Of a stretch of 64,000 nt of DNA, positions 56,538 to 64,000 are shown piece by piece. The DNA lies in NCBI GenBank assembly GCA_965279295.1, contig CBDIHQ010000005.1. The stretch is one strand, 5' to 3'. The notes beneath the pieces are model-generated. The model was not told the DNA's origin. It ran no database searches and saw nothing but the letters and a program-made list of their open reading frames with translations. The first letter of the stretch is position 1. Every line of letters starts with the position of its first letter. The stretch is from Aquabacter sp965279295 (GTDB taxonomy: Bacteria; Pseudomonadota; Alphaproteobacteria; Rhizobiales; Xanthobacteraceae). A program made the position numbers and the translations under genes.

Positions 56538-58034
56538 ATGGGTAGCGACGATCACCACGCGCACCGCGTTGACGGTGCAAGCGATTGGGATGCCGATCTC
56601 AACGGCGACCGGCTGCGCGAGGAATGCGGCGTCTTCGGCGTGTACAACCACCCGGACGCGGCGGCGATCACGGCCATCGGCCTTCATGCCCTTCAGCACC
56701 GTGGCCAGGAGGCGGCGGGCATCGTCGCCTATGACGGCAAGCGGTTTCATTCGGAGCGCCGCCTCGGCCTGGTCGGCGACACCTTCTCCGACGCCCGGGT
56801 GATCGAGCGTCTGCCGGGCCATGTGGCGGTCGGCCATGTGCGCTATTCCACCACCGGCGAGACCTTGCTGCGCAACGTGCAGCCGCTGTTCGCGGAAGTG
56901 GATGCCGGCGGCTTCGCCGTGGGCCACAACGGCAACCTCACGAACGGCCTGTCGCTGCGCAAGCAATTGGTGCGCGAAGGCGCCATCATGCAGTCGACCA
57001 CCGATACCGAGGTGATCCTGCATATGGTAGCCCGCTCGCGGAAACCGCGCTTCATCGACCGGTTCGTCGATGCGCTGCGCTCCCTGGAAGGCGCCTATTC
57101 GCTGGTCGCCCTCACCAACAAGAAATTGATCGGTGCGCGCGACCCGCTCGGCATTCGCCCTCTGGTGCTCGGCAAGCTGGAAGGCGCCTATATCCTGGCG
57201 TCCGAGACCTGCGCGCTGGACATCATCGGCGCGACCTATATCCGCGATGTCGAAAACGGCGAGGTCATCGTGATCGATGAGGACGGCTTGCAGTCGCACA
57301 AGCCGTTCCCGCCGGTGCAGGCCCGCCCGTGCATCTTCGAGTACATCTATTTCGCTCGGCCCGATTCCATCGTCGGCGGGCGCTCGGTCTACCAGGTCCG
57401 CAAGATGATGGGCCAGGTTCTGGCCGAGGAGAGCTTCACTGAAGCCGACGTGATCGTGCCGGTGCCGGATTCCGGCGTGCCCGCAGCAATCGGCTTTTCC
57501 CAGTATTCCGGCATCCCCTATGAATTGGGGATCATCCGCAACCATTATGTCGGCCGCACCTTCATCCAGCCCACCCAGACGGTCCGCGACCAGGGTGTGC
57601 GCATGAAGCATTCGGCGAACCGCTCGGTGGTTGAAGGCAAGCGCATCGTGCTGGTGGACGACAGCCTGGTGCGCGGAACTACCTCGGTGAAGATCGTGCG
57701 CATGATGCGCGATGCCGGCGCCCGCGAGGTGCATTTCCGCATCGCCTCGCCGCCCATCACCCATCCCGATTATTACGGCATCGACACGCCGGACCGCGAC
57801 AAGCTGCTCGCCGCCACCCATGATCTCGAAGGCATGCGGCGCTATATCGGCGCGGACTCGCTCGCCTTCCTCTCTGTGAACGGGGTATATCGTGCCATGG
57901 GCTGCGAGGCGCGCGACCCCGCGCGGCCGCAGTTCACCGACCATTGCTTCACTGGCGATTATCCCACCGCCCTGACCGACAAGGCGGGCGCGGTTGCCTC
58001 CCAGCAGCTTTCCCTCCTCGCCGAAGCGAGCTGA
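56538..58034 (+). CDS. purF: Amidophosphoribosyltransferase
   Basis: This 498-residue enzyme makes phosphoribosylamine from PRPP and glutamine, the first committed purine step. The glutaminase nucleophile is Cys30 in REECGVFGV, so a 29-residue propeptide must be cleaved. The PRPP-binding motif is VLVDDSLVRGTTS. Near the C-terminus HCFTGDYPT lacks the CxxC that supplies [4Fe-4S] ligands in Bacillus-type enzymes. ATG 56538 is preferred over ATG 56532 because the GGAGGG site is then 9 bases away. It follows cvpA closely. Confidence 0.96.
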   Translation: MGSDDHHAHRVDGASDWDADLNGDRLREECGVFGVYNHPDAAAITAIGLHALQHRGQEAAGIVAYDGKRFHSERRLGLVGDTFSDARVIERLPGHVAVGHVRYSTTGETLLRNVQPLFAEVDAGGFAVGHNGNLTNGLSLRKQLVREGAIMQSTTDTEVILHMVARSRKPRFIDRFVDALRSLEGAYSLVALTNKKLIGARDPLGIRPLVLGKLEGAYILASETCALDIIGATYIRDVENGEVIVIDEDGLQSHKPFPPVQARPCIFEYIYFARPDSIVGGRSVYQVRKMMGQVLAEESFTEADVIVPVPDSGVPAAIGFSQYSGIPYELGIIRNHYVGRTFIQPTQTVRDQGVRMKHSANRSVVEGKRIVLVDDSLVRGTTSVKIVRMMRDAGAREVHFRIASPPITHPDYYGIDTPDRDKLLAATHDLEGMRRYIGADSLAFLSVNGVYRAMGCEARDPARPQFTDHCFTGDYPTALTDKAGAVASQQLSLLAEAS

Positions 58035-58085
58035 CGGCTCGCTCCCGGCGGCGGCATCACAGCCGCCAGCCAACCGGAAGTGTCC

Positions 58086-58829
58086 ATGACCGAACGGCCG
58101 CTCGCCGAAAGGATCGCCCTTGTGACCGGGGCAACGCGCGGCATCGGCGCCGCGACCGCCCTGGCTCTGGCTGAGGCCGGCGCCCATGTGGTGGCGGTGG
58201 GCCGCACCGAGGGCGCCTTGGAGGAGTTGGACGACACCATCAAGGCCAAGGGCGGCAGCGCCACTTTGGTGCCGATGGATGTCACCGATTACGAGGCCAT
58301 CGACCGCCTGGGCGGCGCGCTGTTCCAGCGGTATGGCCGGCTCGACGTGTTCGTCGGCAATGCCGGCATTCTCGGCCCGGTGACCCCGCTCGGCCATGTC
58401 GACCCGAAGGATTGGGACCAGGCGCTCTGCGTCAACGTCACGGCGAACTACCGCTTCGTGCGGTCGCTGGACCCGCTTCTCCGGCTCTCCGACGCCGGCC
58501 GCGCCGTGTTTATTTCCTCGGGCGCCGCGCACAAGGCGCGCGCCTATTGGGGGCCCTATGCGGTGACCAAGGCGGCGCTTGAGGTGCTGGGACGCACCTG
58601 GGCGGCCGAGACCGTGACCGGCAATCTTAAGGTAAACCTGTTCAATCCGGGGCCGATCCGCACCAAGATGCGGGAGAAGGCGTTTCCCGGCGAGGATCCG
58701 ATGAGCCTCGAAGTGCCGGAGGCTGCGGCCGCCGCCATCCTCGATCTGTGCCTGCCCACCTGCGACTTTACAGGGAAGTTCTACGACTTCCCCACCCGCC
58801 GGCTGCTGGACTTCCAAGCCCCCGCCTGA
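58086..58829 (+). CDS. Short-chain dehydrogenase/reductase
   Basis: This 247-residue SDR has the cofactor motif VTGATRGIGAATALALAEAG (about residues 15-34), GNAGILGPVTPL, and the active-site Ser (FISSGAAH) with YxxxK in YAVTKAAL. The family oxidises or reduces alcohols, sugars and fatty-acid intermediates. The substrate is not evident. It lies 51 bases after purF on the same strand and is often found there in Hyphomicrobiales. ATG 58086 follows GGAAG; a GTG two codons earlier is possible. Confidence 0.92.
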   Translation: MTERPLAERIALVTGATRGIGAATALALAEAGAHVVAVGRTEGALEELDDTIKAKGGSATLVPMDVTDYEAIDRLGGALFQRYGRLDVFVGNAGILGPVTPLGHVDPKDWDQALCVNVTANYRFVRSLDPLLRLSDAGRAVFISSGAAHKARAYWGPYAVTKAALEVLGRTWAAETVTGNLKVNLFNPGPIRTKMREKAFPGEDPMSLEVPEAAAAAILDLCLPTCDFTGKFYDFPTRRLLDFQAPA

Positions 58830-58954
58830 GGATCGTTTCCCGCCCGCGGCTGCATCGTGCAGTCCCGCGATCTTCGTGGCGGCCGTCGCCGGTTCGCGCG
58901 AAGATGCCCTAGAAAATCAATGCGGCGCGCAGCCGCCGTGTCCCGGAGTGCCCC

Positions 58955-60451
58955 ATGGCCGAGCCTGTCACCATCCAGTTCGTCAAGCACGGCGCCGCCG
59001 TTAAGGGCGTGCTGATCGTCCTCACCGACGACACGCTGGGGTTCGGCAAGGCGGCCGGCAAGCTGCTGAAGCCCGCCTCCGCCGCCATCACCCGCGCCAT
59101 CGACGCCGACCGCTTCAAGGGCAAGCTCGGCAGCGCGCTGGATCTGCTCGCGCCGGACAAGCTGGATGTGCAGCGCCTCGTCATCCTCGGCGTCGGCAAG
59201 GGCGCGGATCTGAAGGACAGCGACTTCCTACGCCTCGGCGGCATCGCCGCCGGCCGCATTTCCGGCGGCACGCGCGAGGTCAGCGTGCTGGTGGACCTGC
59301 CGGGCCGCGCGGTTGCGGCCGGCGCTGCCGCCGAGATCGCGCTCGGCATGCGGCTGCGCACCTATACGTTCGACCACTACAAGACCCGCCGCAAGGAAGG
59401 CGAAACCGAGCCGATGCCGCTCGCCATCACCATTCAGGTGTCGGACGAGGCGGCCGCGCGCCGCGCCTGGGTCGATCGCGAGGCGCTGGCGGATGGTGTG
59501 GCGCTCGCCCGCAACCTGGTCAACGAGCCGCCGAATGTGCTCGACCCCCCGGAATTCGCCCGACGCGCCGAGGATTTGCGCGCCGTCGGCGTCGAGGTGG
59601 AAGTGCTGGACGATGAGCAGATGGCGGCGCTCGGCATGCGCGCGCTGCTCGGCGTCGGCCAGGGCTCGATCAAGGAAAGCCGGGTCGTGGTGATGCGCTG
59701 GAACGGCGCGTCGCCCAGCACCCAGCCCGTCGCCTTCATCGGCAAGGGCGTGACCTTCGACACCGGCGGCATCTCCATCAAGCCGGCCGGCGGCATGGAA
59801 GACATGAAGGGCGACATGGGCGGCGCAGCCTGCGTCACCGGGCTGCTCTATGCGCTTGCCGCCCGCAAAGCGAAGGTCAACGCCATCGGCGTCATCGGTT
59901 GCGTGGAGAACATGCCTGACGGCGCCGCCCAGCGGCCCGGCGACATCGTCACCTCCATGTCCGGCCAGACCATCGAGATCATCAACACTGATGCCGAAGG
60001 CCGGCTCGTTCTGGCCGACGTGCTCTGGTACGTAAAGGATCGCTTCAAGCCGCAGTTCATGGTGGATCTCGCGACCCTCACGGGGGCGATCCTCGTGGCG
60101 CTCGCCCAGGAATATGCCGGCCTGTTCTCAAACGACGACGAACTCGCCACCCGCCTCTCGGCGGCGGGCCTCGCCACCGGCGAGCGGGTGTGGCGCATGC
60201 CGCTCGGCCCGGAATACGACAAGATGATCGATAGCCGCTTCGCGGACATGAAGAACACCGGTGGACGCAACGGCGGGTCGATCACGGCTGCCCAGTTCCT
60301 CCAGCGTTTCGTCGACAAGACCCCCTGGGCGCATCTGGACGTGGCCGGCACCGCCATGGGCTCGCCCGCCAGCGACATCAACAAGAGCTGGGGTTCGGGC
60401 TGGGGCGTGCGGCTGCTGGATAAGCTGGTCGCGGATTATTACGAGGGCTGA
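58955..60451 (+). CDS. pepA: Leucyl aminopeptidase (M17)
   Basis: This 498-residue cytoplasmic metallo-aminopeptidase removes N-terminal residues from peptides. The two-metal site is in VAFIGKGVTFDTGGISIKPA (Lys and Asp ligands) and the family signature NTDAEGRLVLAD. GDMGGAACVTGLLYALAARK is also typical. The N-terminal macro-like domain spans about residues 1-170. Length agrees with E. coli PepA (503). PepA proteins also bind DNA in some bacteria, which cannot be judged here. No close upstream partner is seen. Confidence 0.96.
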   Translation: MAEPVTIQFVKHGAAVKGVLIVLTDDTLGFGKAAGKLLKPASAAITRAIDADRFKGKLGSALDLLAPDKLDVQRLVILGVGKGADLKDSDFLRLGGIAAGRISGGTREVSVLVDLPGRAVAAGAAAEIALGMRLRTYTFDHYKTRRKEGETEPMPLAITIQVSDEAAARRAWVDREALADGVALARNLVNEPPNVLDPPEFARRAEDLRAVGVEVEVLDDEQMAALGMRALLGVGQGSIKESRVVVMRWNGASPSTQPVAFIGKGVTFDTGGISIKPAGGMEDMKGDMGGAACVTGLLYALAARKAKVNAIGVIGCVENMPDGAAQRPGDIVTSMSGQTIEIINTDAEGRLVLADVLWYVKDRFKPQFMVDLATLTGAILVALAQEYAGLFSNDDELATRLSAAGLATGERVWRMPLGPEYDKMIDSRFADMKNTGGRNGGSITAAQFLQRFVDKTPWAHLDVAGTAMGSPASDINKSWGSGWGVRLLDKLVADYYEG

Positions 60452-60485
60452 GGGTCCTTCAGGCGGACGCTATTTTCGCGTTCGA

Positions 60486-60593
60486 CGTCATGCCCGGGCT
60501 TGTCCCGGGCATCCACGCCGCGCCGTTCGCGAAGACCGTTTAAGTTCGTCACGACCACGTCGCGTGGATCCCCGGATCAAGTCCGGGGATGAC
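60486..60593. repeat. Pair of family B palindromic repeats
   Basis: The first copy (60486-60517) contains GCCCGGGCTTGTCCCGGGC, and the second (60563-60593) contains CCCCGGATCAAGTCCGGGG in inverted orientation. They are flanked by GTCAT/ATGAC and CCACG/CGTGG ends. The pair follows pepA and precedes a converging gene. It could act as a transcription end. Confidence 0.8.
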
Positions 60594-60659
60594 TGAGGCT
60601 TTGAGTCGTTAGGGTGCTGCGAAAGCGTGAGCGACCGACAAGCGGGCGCAGACGCGCGC

Positions 60660-60929
60660 CTATTGGCGCTGGCCGATCATGGTGTATTCGCCGGCGCGGA
60701 TGCGGGTCGCGAGGCTTTCCACATAGCTGGCGCAGGGTTCCTCGCCATAGGTGTCCACCAGCGAGCGGATCGCGGTGAACAGGGCGGCCTGGACAAGGCT
60801 GTCTTCGTCCAAACCGTCCCGCACGGCCTCCGTCCATGCATCGCCGAGATACGACAATGCGACGTGCCGCTCGTCGGAAGCGGCGTCGGCGATGTCCGGG
60901 ATACGGGGGGCGTAGCCAGTGCTCGACAC
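60660..60929 (-). CDS. Small conserved-looking protein, 89 aa
   Basis: I do not recognise a named domain. The protein is acidic and helical (YLGDAWTEAVRDGLDEDSLV, then QAALFTAIRSLVDTYGEE), with no signal or membrane helix and a C-terminal ATRIRAGEYTMIGQ. It resembles small helical proteins of Hyphomicrobiales, but no function can be stated. ATG 60929 has GGAGAA upstream. Codon use is typical of the window. It converges on pepA with repeats in between. Confidence 0.7.
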   Translation of the reverse strand: MSSTGYAPRIPDIADAASDERHVALSYLGDAWTEAVRDGLDEDSLVQAALFTAIRSLVDTYGEEPCASYVESLATRIRAGEYTMIGQRQ

Positions 60930-61045
60930 GAGGTGTTCTCCACGCCCCGACGCGGGGCGGCTTGACCTATGAGTAGCATGCCGCCGGGTGGCGTCGCGGA
61001 AGTTCTGAACGAAAGGTTAATGGCGGCGCCACACCGCGCCAAGGC

Positions 61046-61435
61046 TCAGTTTCCGCCGTAGCGGACCACGATCTCGTGGGCAAGCTTGGAGCCTTCCTCC
61101 AATTGCCGCTGCACCGCCAGCGCCGCCGCAGGCGTGCAGGCGCGGTAGACCTGGGCATAGCTGGTGTAGCCCTGATTGAACGCGGCGGTGAGCTTGCCCT
61201 TGCGGCTTTCCGAGGGCTGTTCGGCCTCGATCAATGCCTGCATTTCCAGCCGCCAGGTCTGCCCCTCCGGGGACACGCCGCACAGCGGCCGCAAATAGTG
61301 CAGCCCGCCGAGCAGTTCCGCCAATTTCAGGAGATCGCCTTCATAGGGCGGTGTCGAACCCTCCGCCGCGTGCGCGGCGCCGGTTCCCCCGCACAGGGCG
61401 AGGGCGAGGAGCAGGAGGGTGGGCAGGCGCGGCAT
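61046..61435 (-). CDS. TIGR02301-family exported protein
   Basis: This 129-residue protein has a signal peptide (PTLLLLALALCGGTGAAHAA) and a helical mature domain with YLRPLCGVSPEGQTWRLEM and FNQGYTSYAQVYRACTPAA, the pattern of the TIGR02301 family known from alphaproteobacteria. It has two cysteines that may pair in the periplasm. Its function is unknown. It lies 49 bases downstream of the Ada-like gene on the same strand and may be co-transcribed. Confidence 0.85.
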   Translation of the reverse strand: MPRLPTLLLLALALCGGTGAAHAAEGSTPPYEGDLLKLAELLGGLHYLRPLCGVSPEGQTWRLEMQALIEAEQPSESRKGKLTAAFNQGYTSYAQVYRACTPAAALAVQRQLEEGSKLAHEIVVRYGGN

Positions 61436-61484
61436 CAGTCTTTCGTGCCGCGCCGGCGTGGCCGGGTCAAGGCAAGATGCCGGT

Positions 61485-62441
61485 TCAGCCGAACTGCGTC
61501 TTGCCGGCCTCCCAGCCCAATATCGCGCGCTTGCGGGTGAGGCCCCAGTGATAGCCCGTAAGGTCGCCGCTCTTGCCGAACACCCGGTGGCAGGGCACCA
61601 CGAAGGAGATCGGGTTCTTACCCACCGCCGCGCCCACCGCGCGCGCCGCCGTGGGGCGCCCGACATGGCCGGCGATGGTGGAATAGGTTGTGGCCCGCCC
61701 CATGGGGATGCGCAGCAGGGTCTCCCACACCCGCACCTCGAAATCGGTGCCGATGAAGACGATGCGCAGCGGCTGGTCCTCGCGCCAGGCTTCCGGGTCG
61801 AATATCCGGCGCACCAGCGGCGCGGTGGCGGTGGGGTCTTCCACGAAGGTGGCATTGGGCCAGCGCCGCCGCATGTCGGCGAGCGCGGCGACATCCTCAC
61901 CCCGGTCGGCGAACGCGAGGCCGCACAGGCCGCGCGGGGTCGACATGGCGAGCGCGGTGCCGAACGGGGAAGGGTGGAAGCCGTAGCGGATTTCAAGCCC
62001 GGCGCCGCCGGCCTTCCATTCGCCCGGTGACATGGCCTCGTGCACCACGAATAAATCGTGCAGCCGACCGGGGCCGGAAAGGCCGAGTTCGAGCGCCGCA
62101 TCGAGGACGTTGGAGCTTTCGGTGAGCACGCGGCGCGCGCGGTCGAGCGTCACCGCCTGAAGAAACGCCTTGGGGGTGAGCCCGCACCAGCGGCGGAACA
62201 GGTCGGTGAGCGCACGGGCATTCACGCCCACCGCCGTGGCGATCTGCTCGACCTCGGGCTGGTCGTGGACGTGCTTCGTCACATAGGCCACCGCCTGGCG
62301 CACGATGTCATAGTCGCCGCCGGCGATCTCCAGCGGCGTGGCCGGGGTCGGGACGACGAGCCCGCATGACTGTCCCAGATCGAGCGTGAAGGTGTCCTGC
62401 GCAAGCACGAGCTTGTCTCCCTGGTCGGTATTCGCGCCCAT
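61485..62441 (-). CDS. Ada-like methylated-DNA-protein cysteine methyltransferase with AraC domain
   Basis: This 318-residue protein joins an AraC-type HTH region (about residues 45-140, with VEQIATAVGVNARALTDLFR) to an Ogt domain (about 155-318) that takes O6-methyl groups from guanine onto the Cys of VVPCHRVFG. The N-terminal zinc-binding Ada domain, which senses phosphotriesters in E. coli Ada (354 residues), is absent. So it repairs O6-methylguanine and may regulate genes, but cannot be switched on in the E. coli way. The ATG has a purine-poor site. Confidence 0.9.
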   Translation of the reverse strand: MGANTDQGDKLVLAQDTFTLDLGQSCGLVVPTPATPLEIAGGDYDIVRQAVAYVTKHVHDQPEVEQIATAVGVNARALTDLFRRWCGLTPKAFLQAVTLDRARRVLTESSNVLDAALELGLSGPGRLHDLFVVHEAMSPGEWKAGGAGLEIRYGFHPSPFGTALAMSTPRGLCGLAFADRGEDVAALADMRRRWPNATFVEDPTATAPLVRRIFDPEAWREDQPLRIVFIGTDFEVRVWETLLRIPMGRATTYSTIAGHVGRPTAARAVGAAVGKNPISFVVPCHRVFGKSGDLTGYHWGLTRKRAILGWEAGKTQFG

Positions 62442-62484
62442 ATCACCACTCCGGCCGCCGCGCGCCCACCCGATTTCGCGCGGT

Positions 62485-63006
62485 TCAGAACACCGTGCGG
62501 GTGACGCCGCGCTTCACCTCGCCGAGCGCCGCGCTCAACTGGTTCGCCAGCCCGGTCTTTTCCCATGGGCCGAGGTGGATGCCCACCTGCGTCTGCGCCT
62601 GGCGCGAGATCAGGGCGAGGTCGAGCGTGCCGAATTCTTCCACGTCGCGGCGGGAGATGTGCGTGAAAAACGGGTTCATCTCGACATCGCGCGCATCCCC
62701 GCGCGCCGACACCTGCCGCACCTGCACCAGGCTCGGGGTGATGCGGATGTATTCGCGCGCGGCAGCGGCGCGGTAATTGGAGCGGAAGGCGAAATACAGC
62801 AGCACGACGTCGAGCCCGAAGAAGCCCAGGATCGGCCACGCGCCCATGGACAGGAAGGTGATGCCGCAAGCGAAGCTGATGCCGCCGATGGCCAGCATGA
62901 AGATCAGGAAGCCGCGCGGGGAGAGCGAGCGATGGGGCGCCATCACGGTGGCGAAAACCGTGGGTTCGCCGTCATCCGGGAAGGGCAGATCATTGGCCTT
63001 CGTCAT
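62485..63006 (-). CDS. DUF2244 membrane protein
   Basis: This 173-residue protein has two adjacent hydrophobic helices (about residues 33-75, FLIFMLAIGGISFACGITFL and WPILGFFGLDVVLLYFAF) and a soluble C-terminal half with VRQVSARGDARDVEMNPFF. This matches DUF2244, of unknown function, common in alphaproteobacteria. ATG 63006 is preferred over an ATG three codons upstream. It is divergent from nth, their starts only 21 bases apart, an arrangement conserved in many Hyphomicrobiales. Confidence 0.88.
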   Translation of the reverse strand: MTKANDLPFPDDGEPTVFATVMAPHRSLSPRGFLIFMLAIGGISFACGITFLSMGAWPILGFFGLDVVLLYFAFRSNYRAAAAREYIRITPSLVQVRQVSARGDARDVEMNPFFTHISRRDVEEFGTLDLALISRQAQTQVGIHLGPWEKTGLANQLSAALGEVKRGVTRTVF

Positions 63007-63027
63007 GGCGCCCACTATAGGGGAGGA

Positions 63028-63864
63028 ATGCCCCGCAAGACCACAGCCTCAGGTTCACGAAAGCCGGCGGAAAACCCGAAATCCCCGCCGGTGCGCATGG
63101 TTGCCAAGGCCAAGCCGCTCGCCGCGCGCCTGCAGGCCGAAATCGCGCCGCCTGTGCTCCCACCCGCGCGGCGCAAGGCGGTGGCCAATGCGCAAGCCGC
63201 CGTGCATGGCCGAACGGTCGCGGTGTGGTCGGACGCGGAGATTTTTGAGGCCTTCTCCCGCTTCGAGCGGCGCGATCCCGAGCCCCAGGGGGAACTGGAT
63301 TATTCCGACCCCTATACGCTGCTGGTCGCCGTGGTGCTGTCCGCCCAGGCCACCGACGTCGGCGTCAACAAGGCGACGCGCGGCCTGTTCGCGGCGGCGC
63401 CCACTCCAGGCGCCATGGTGGCGCTGGGCGAGGAGGGCGTGGCGCAATATATCCGCACGCTCGGCCTGTTTCGCGGCAAGGCTAGGAATGTGGTGGAGCT
63501 GTCCCGCCTGCTGCTGGAGCGTCACGCCGGCGAGGTGCCCCCTGATCGCGAGGCGCTGGAGGCGCTGCCGGGGGTGGGGCGTAAGACTGCAAACGTGGTG
63601 CTCAACATTGCCTTCGGCGTGCCCACCATCGCCGTGGACACCCATCTGTTCCGGGTCGCTAACCGCACCGGCCTCGCTCCCGGCGCGACGCCGCTGGATG
63701 TCGAGCTTGGGCTGGACCGGCGCATCCCCGACCGTTTCAAGCTCCACGCCCACCATTGGCTGATCTTACACGGCCGCTACATCTGCAAGGCCCGCGCCCC
63801 GGAGTGCCCGATCTGCCCGATCCAGGATCTGTGCCGCTGGCCGGATAAGACGGCTTCAAGTTGA
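63028..63864 (+). CDS. nth: Endonuclease III
   Basis: This 278-residue DNA glycosylase/AP lyase removes oxidised pyrimidines. The helix-hairpin-helix holds the catalytic Lys in LPGVGRKTANVVL, the catalytic Asp is in AVDTHLFRVANR, and the [4Fe-4S] cluster motif is C-x6-C-x2-C-x5-C (CKARAPECPICPIQDLC). A basic, Pro/Ala-rich N-terminal tail of about 70 residues is longer than in E. coli (211 residues total) and usual in rhizobia. The GGGAGG site abuts ATG 63028, so a later start at Met24 is possible. Confidence 0.95.
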   Translation: MPRKTTASGSRKPAENPKSPPVRMVAKAKPLAARLQAEIAPPVLPPARRKAVANAQAAVHGRTVAVWSDAEIFEAFSRFERRDPEPQGELDYSDPYTLLVAVVLSAQATDVGVNKATRGLFAAAPTPGAMVALGEEGVAQYIRTLGLFRGKARNVVELSRLLLERHAGEVPPDREALEALPGVGRKTANVVLNIAFGVPTIAVDTHLFRVANRTGLAPGATPLDVELGLDRRIPDRFKLHAHHWLILHGRYICKARAPECPICPIQDLCRWPDKTASS

Positions 63865-63884
63865 AGCTGAAAGTATTTAAATTG

Positions 63885-63913
63885 GGTGAGGCGAATAATT
63901 TATTCGCCTCACC
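63885..63913. terminator. Long perfect hairpin after nth
   Basis: GGTGAGGCGAATAA and its exact complement (63885-63898 with 63900-63913) surround a single T, probably opening to a 12-bp stem with a 5-base loop. It lies 21 bases after the nth stop and is followed by CTTTT and AT-rich DNA, so it probably ends nth transcription. The last 87 bases of the window are AT-rich with no gene. Confidence 0.8.
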
Positions 63914-64000
63914 ACTTTTAAAATTTAGACGTGACAAGTATATGGTTTCAATCCGCGCCATAAATATGGCGACATATTCCGCGGTTTCTAGTTTTATACT

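Noticed and set aside
56406..58817. 803-codon open frame antisense to purF and the SDR gene
   Set aside because: It covers two clear genes in antisense, has a His/Gly/Arg-rich product without any motif, and no promoter or ribosome-binding site.

Overview
The window looks like chromosomal DNA of a high-GC alphaproteobacterium of the order Hyphomicrobiales (Rhizobiales), plausibly Xanthobacteraceae. This is inferred from gcrA with clustered GANTC sites, a CarD regulator, the phoR-pstSCAB-phoU-phoB order, a SAM-II riboswitch on metZ, double-length Dcd, TIGR02301, DUF3108 and DUF2244 family genes, and dispersed GC-rich palindromes. No marker gene fixes the species. Most of the window is ordinary core genome.

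Layout. 1-7.8 kb: the 5' end of a cold-shock gene, a SulP transporter with a nitroreductase, a gamma-glutamyltransferase-like protein, a glutamine-rich small protein, carD and ahcY. 8-11.8 kb: the K+ transporter kup, a YbhN-type membrane protein and a secreted protein. 12-19.1 kb: a complete phosphate regulon (phoR, pstS, pstC, pstA, pstB, phoU, phoB) with a Pho box before pstS. 19.2-24.7 kb: a TctC-type binding protein, gcrA, and the argD-argF-hslO block. 24.7-29.6 kb: apaG-trkH, metZ with its SAM-II riboswitch, and a divergent dcd. 29.7-33.5 kb: an EmrAB efflux pair with a divergent TetR regulator and twin palindromic operators. 33.5-36.4 kb: a beta-hydroxyacid dehydrogenase, a LacI regulator and a SpoU methyltransferase. 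36.4-41.6 kb: a branched-chain-type ABC transporter operon that ends in a peptide-deformylase-like gene lacking two of three metal ligands. 41.8-43.8 kb: mnmA, a pmtA-like methyltransferase and a tRNA-Met.

43.8-45.5 kb is an AT-richer, gene-poor patch directly after the tRNA. It holds tiny ORFs and a fragment resembling ParB-type phage/plasmid proteins, so it is probably the scar of an integrated element. 45.5-51.7 kb carries, all on the minus strand, marR-emrA-emrB, then a glutamine-synthetase-like and a FAD-oxidase gene that resemble the PuuA and PuuB steps of gamma-glutamyl-polyamine breakdown. 52-64 kb returns to core genes: DUF3108, infC (probably starting at ATT), radA, cvpA, purF, an SDR, pepA, small conserved proteins, an Ada-like methyltransferase, DUF2244 and nth.

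The strongest regulatory reads are the SAM-II riboswitch with a well-matched promoter, the three-half-site Pho box, the twin TetR operators, and an argD promoter whose -10 overlaps a GANTC methylation site next to gcrA. Two families of palindromic repeats sit between genes. One forms a large inverted repeat inside the ABC-transporter operon. No CRISPR array, rRNA operon or intact insertion sequence was seen. No wholly new multi-gene system stands out. The best candidates for new biology are the metal-ligand-less deformylase paralog, the efflux/polyamine gene cluster and the tRNA-adjacent element scar.
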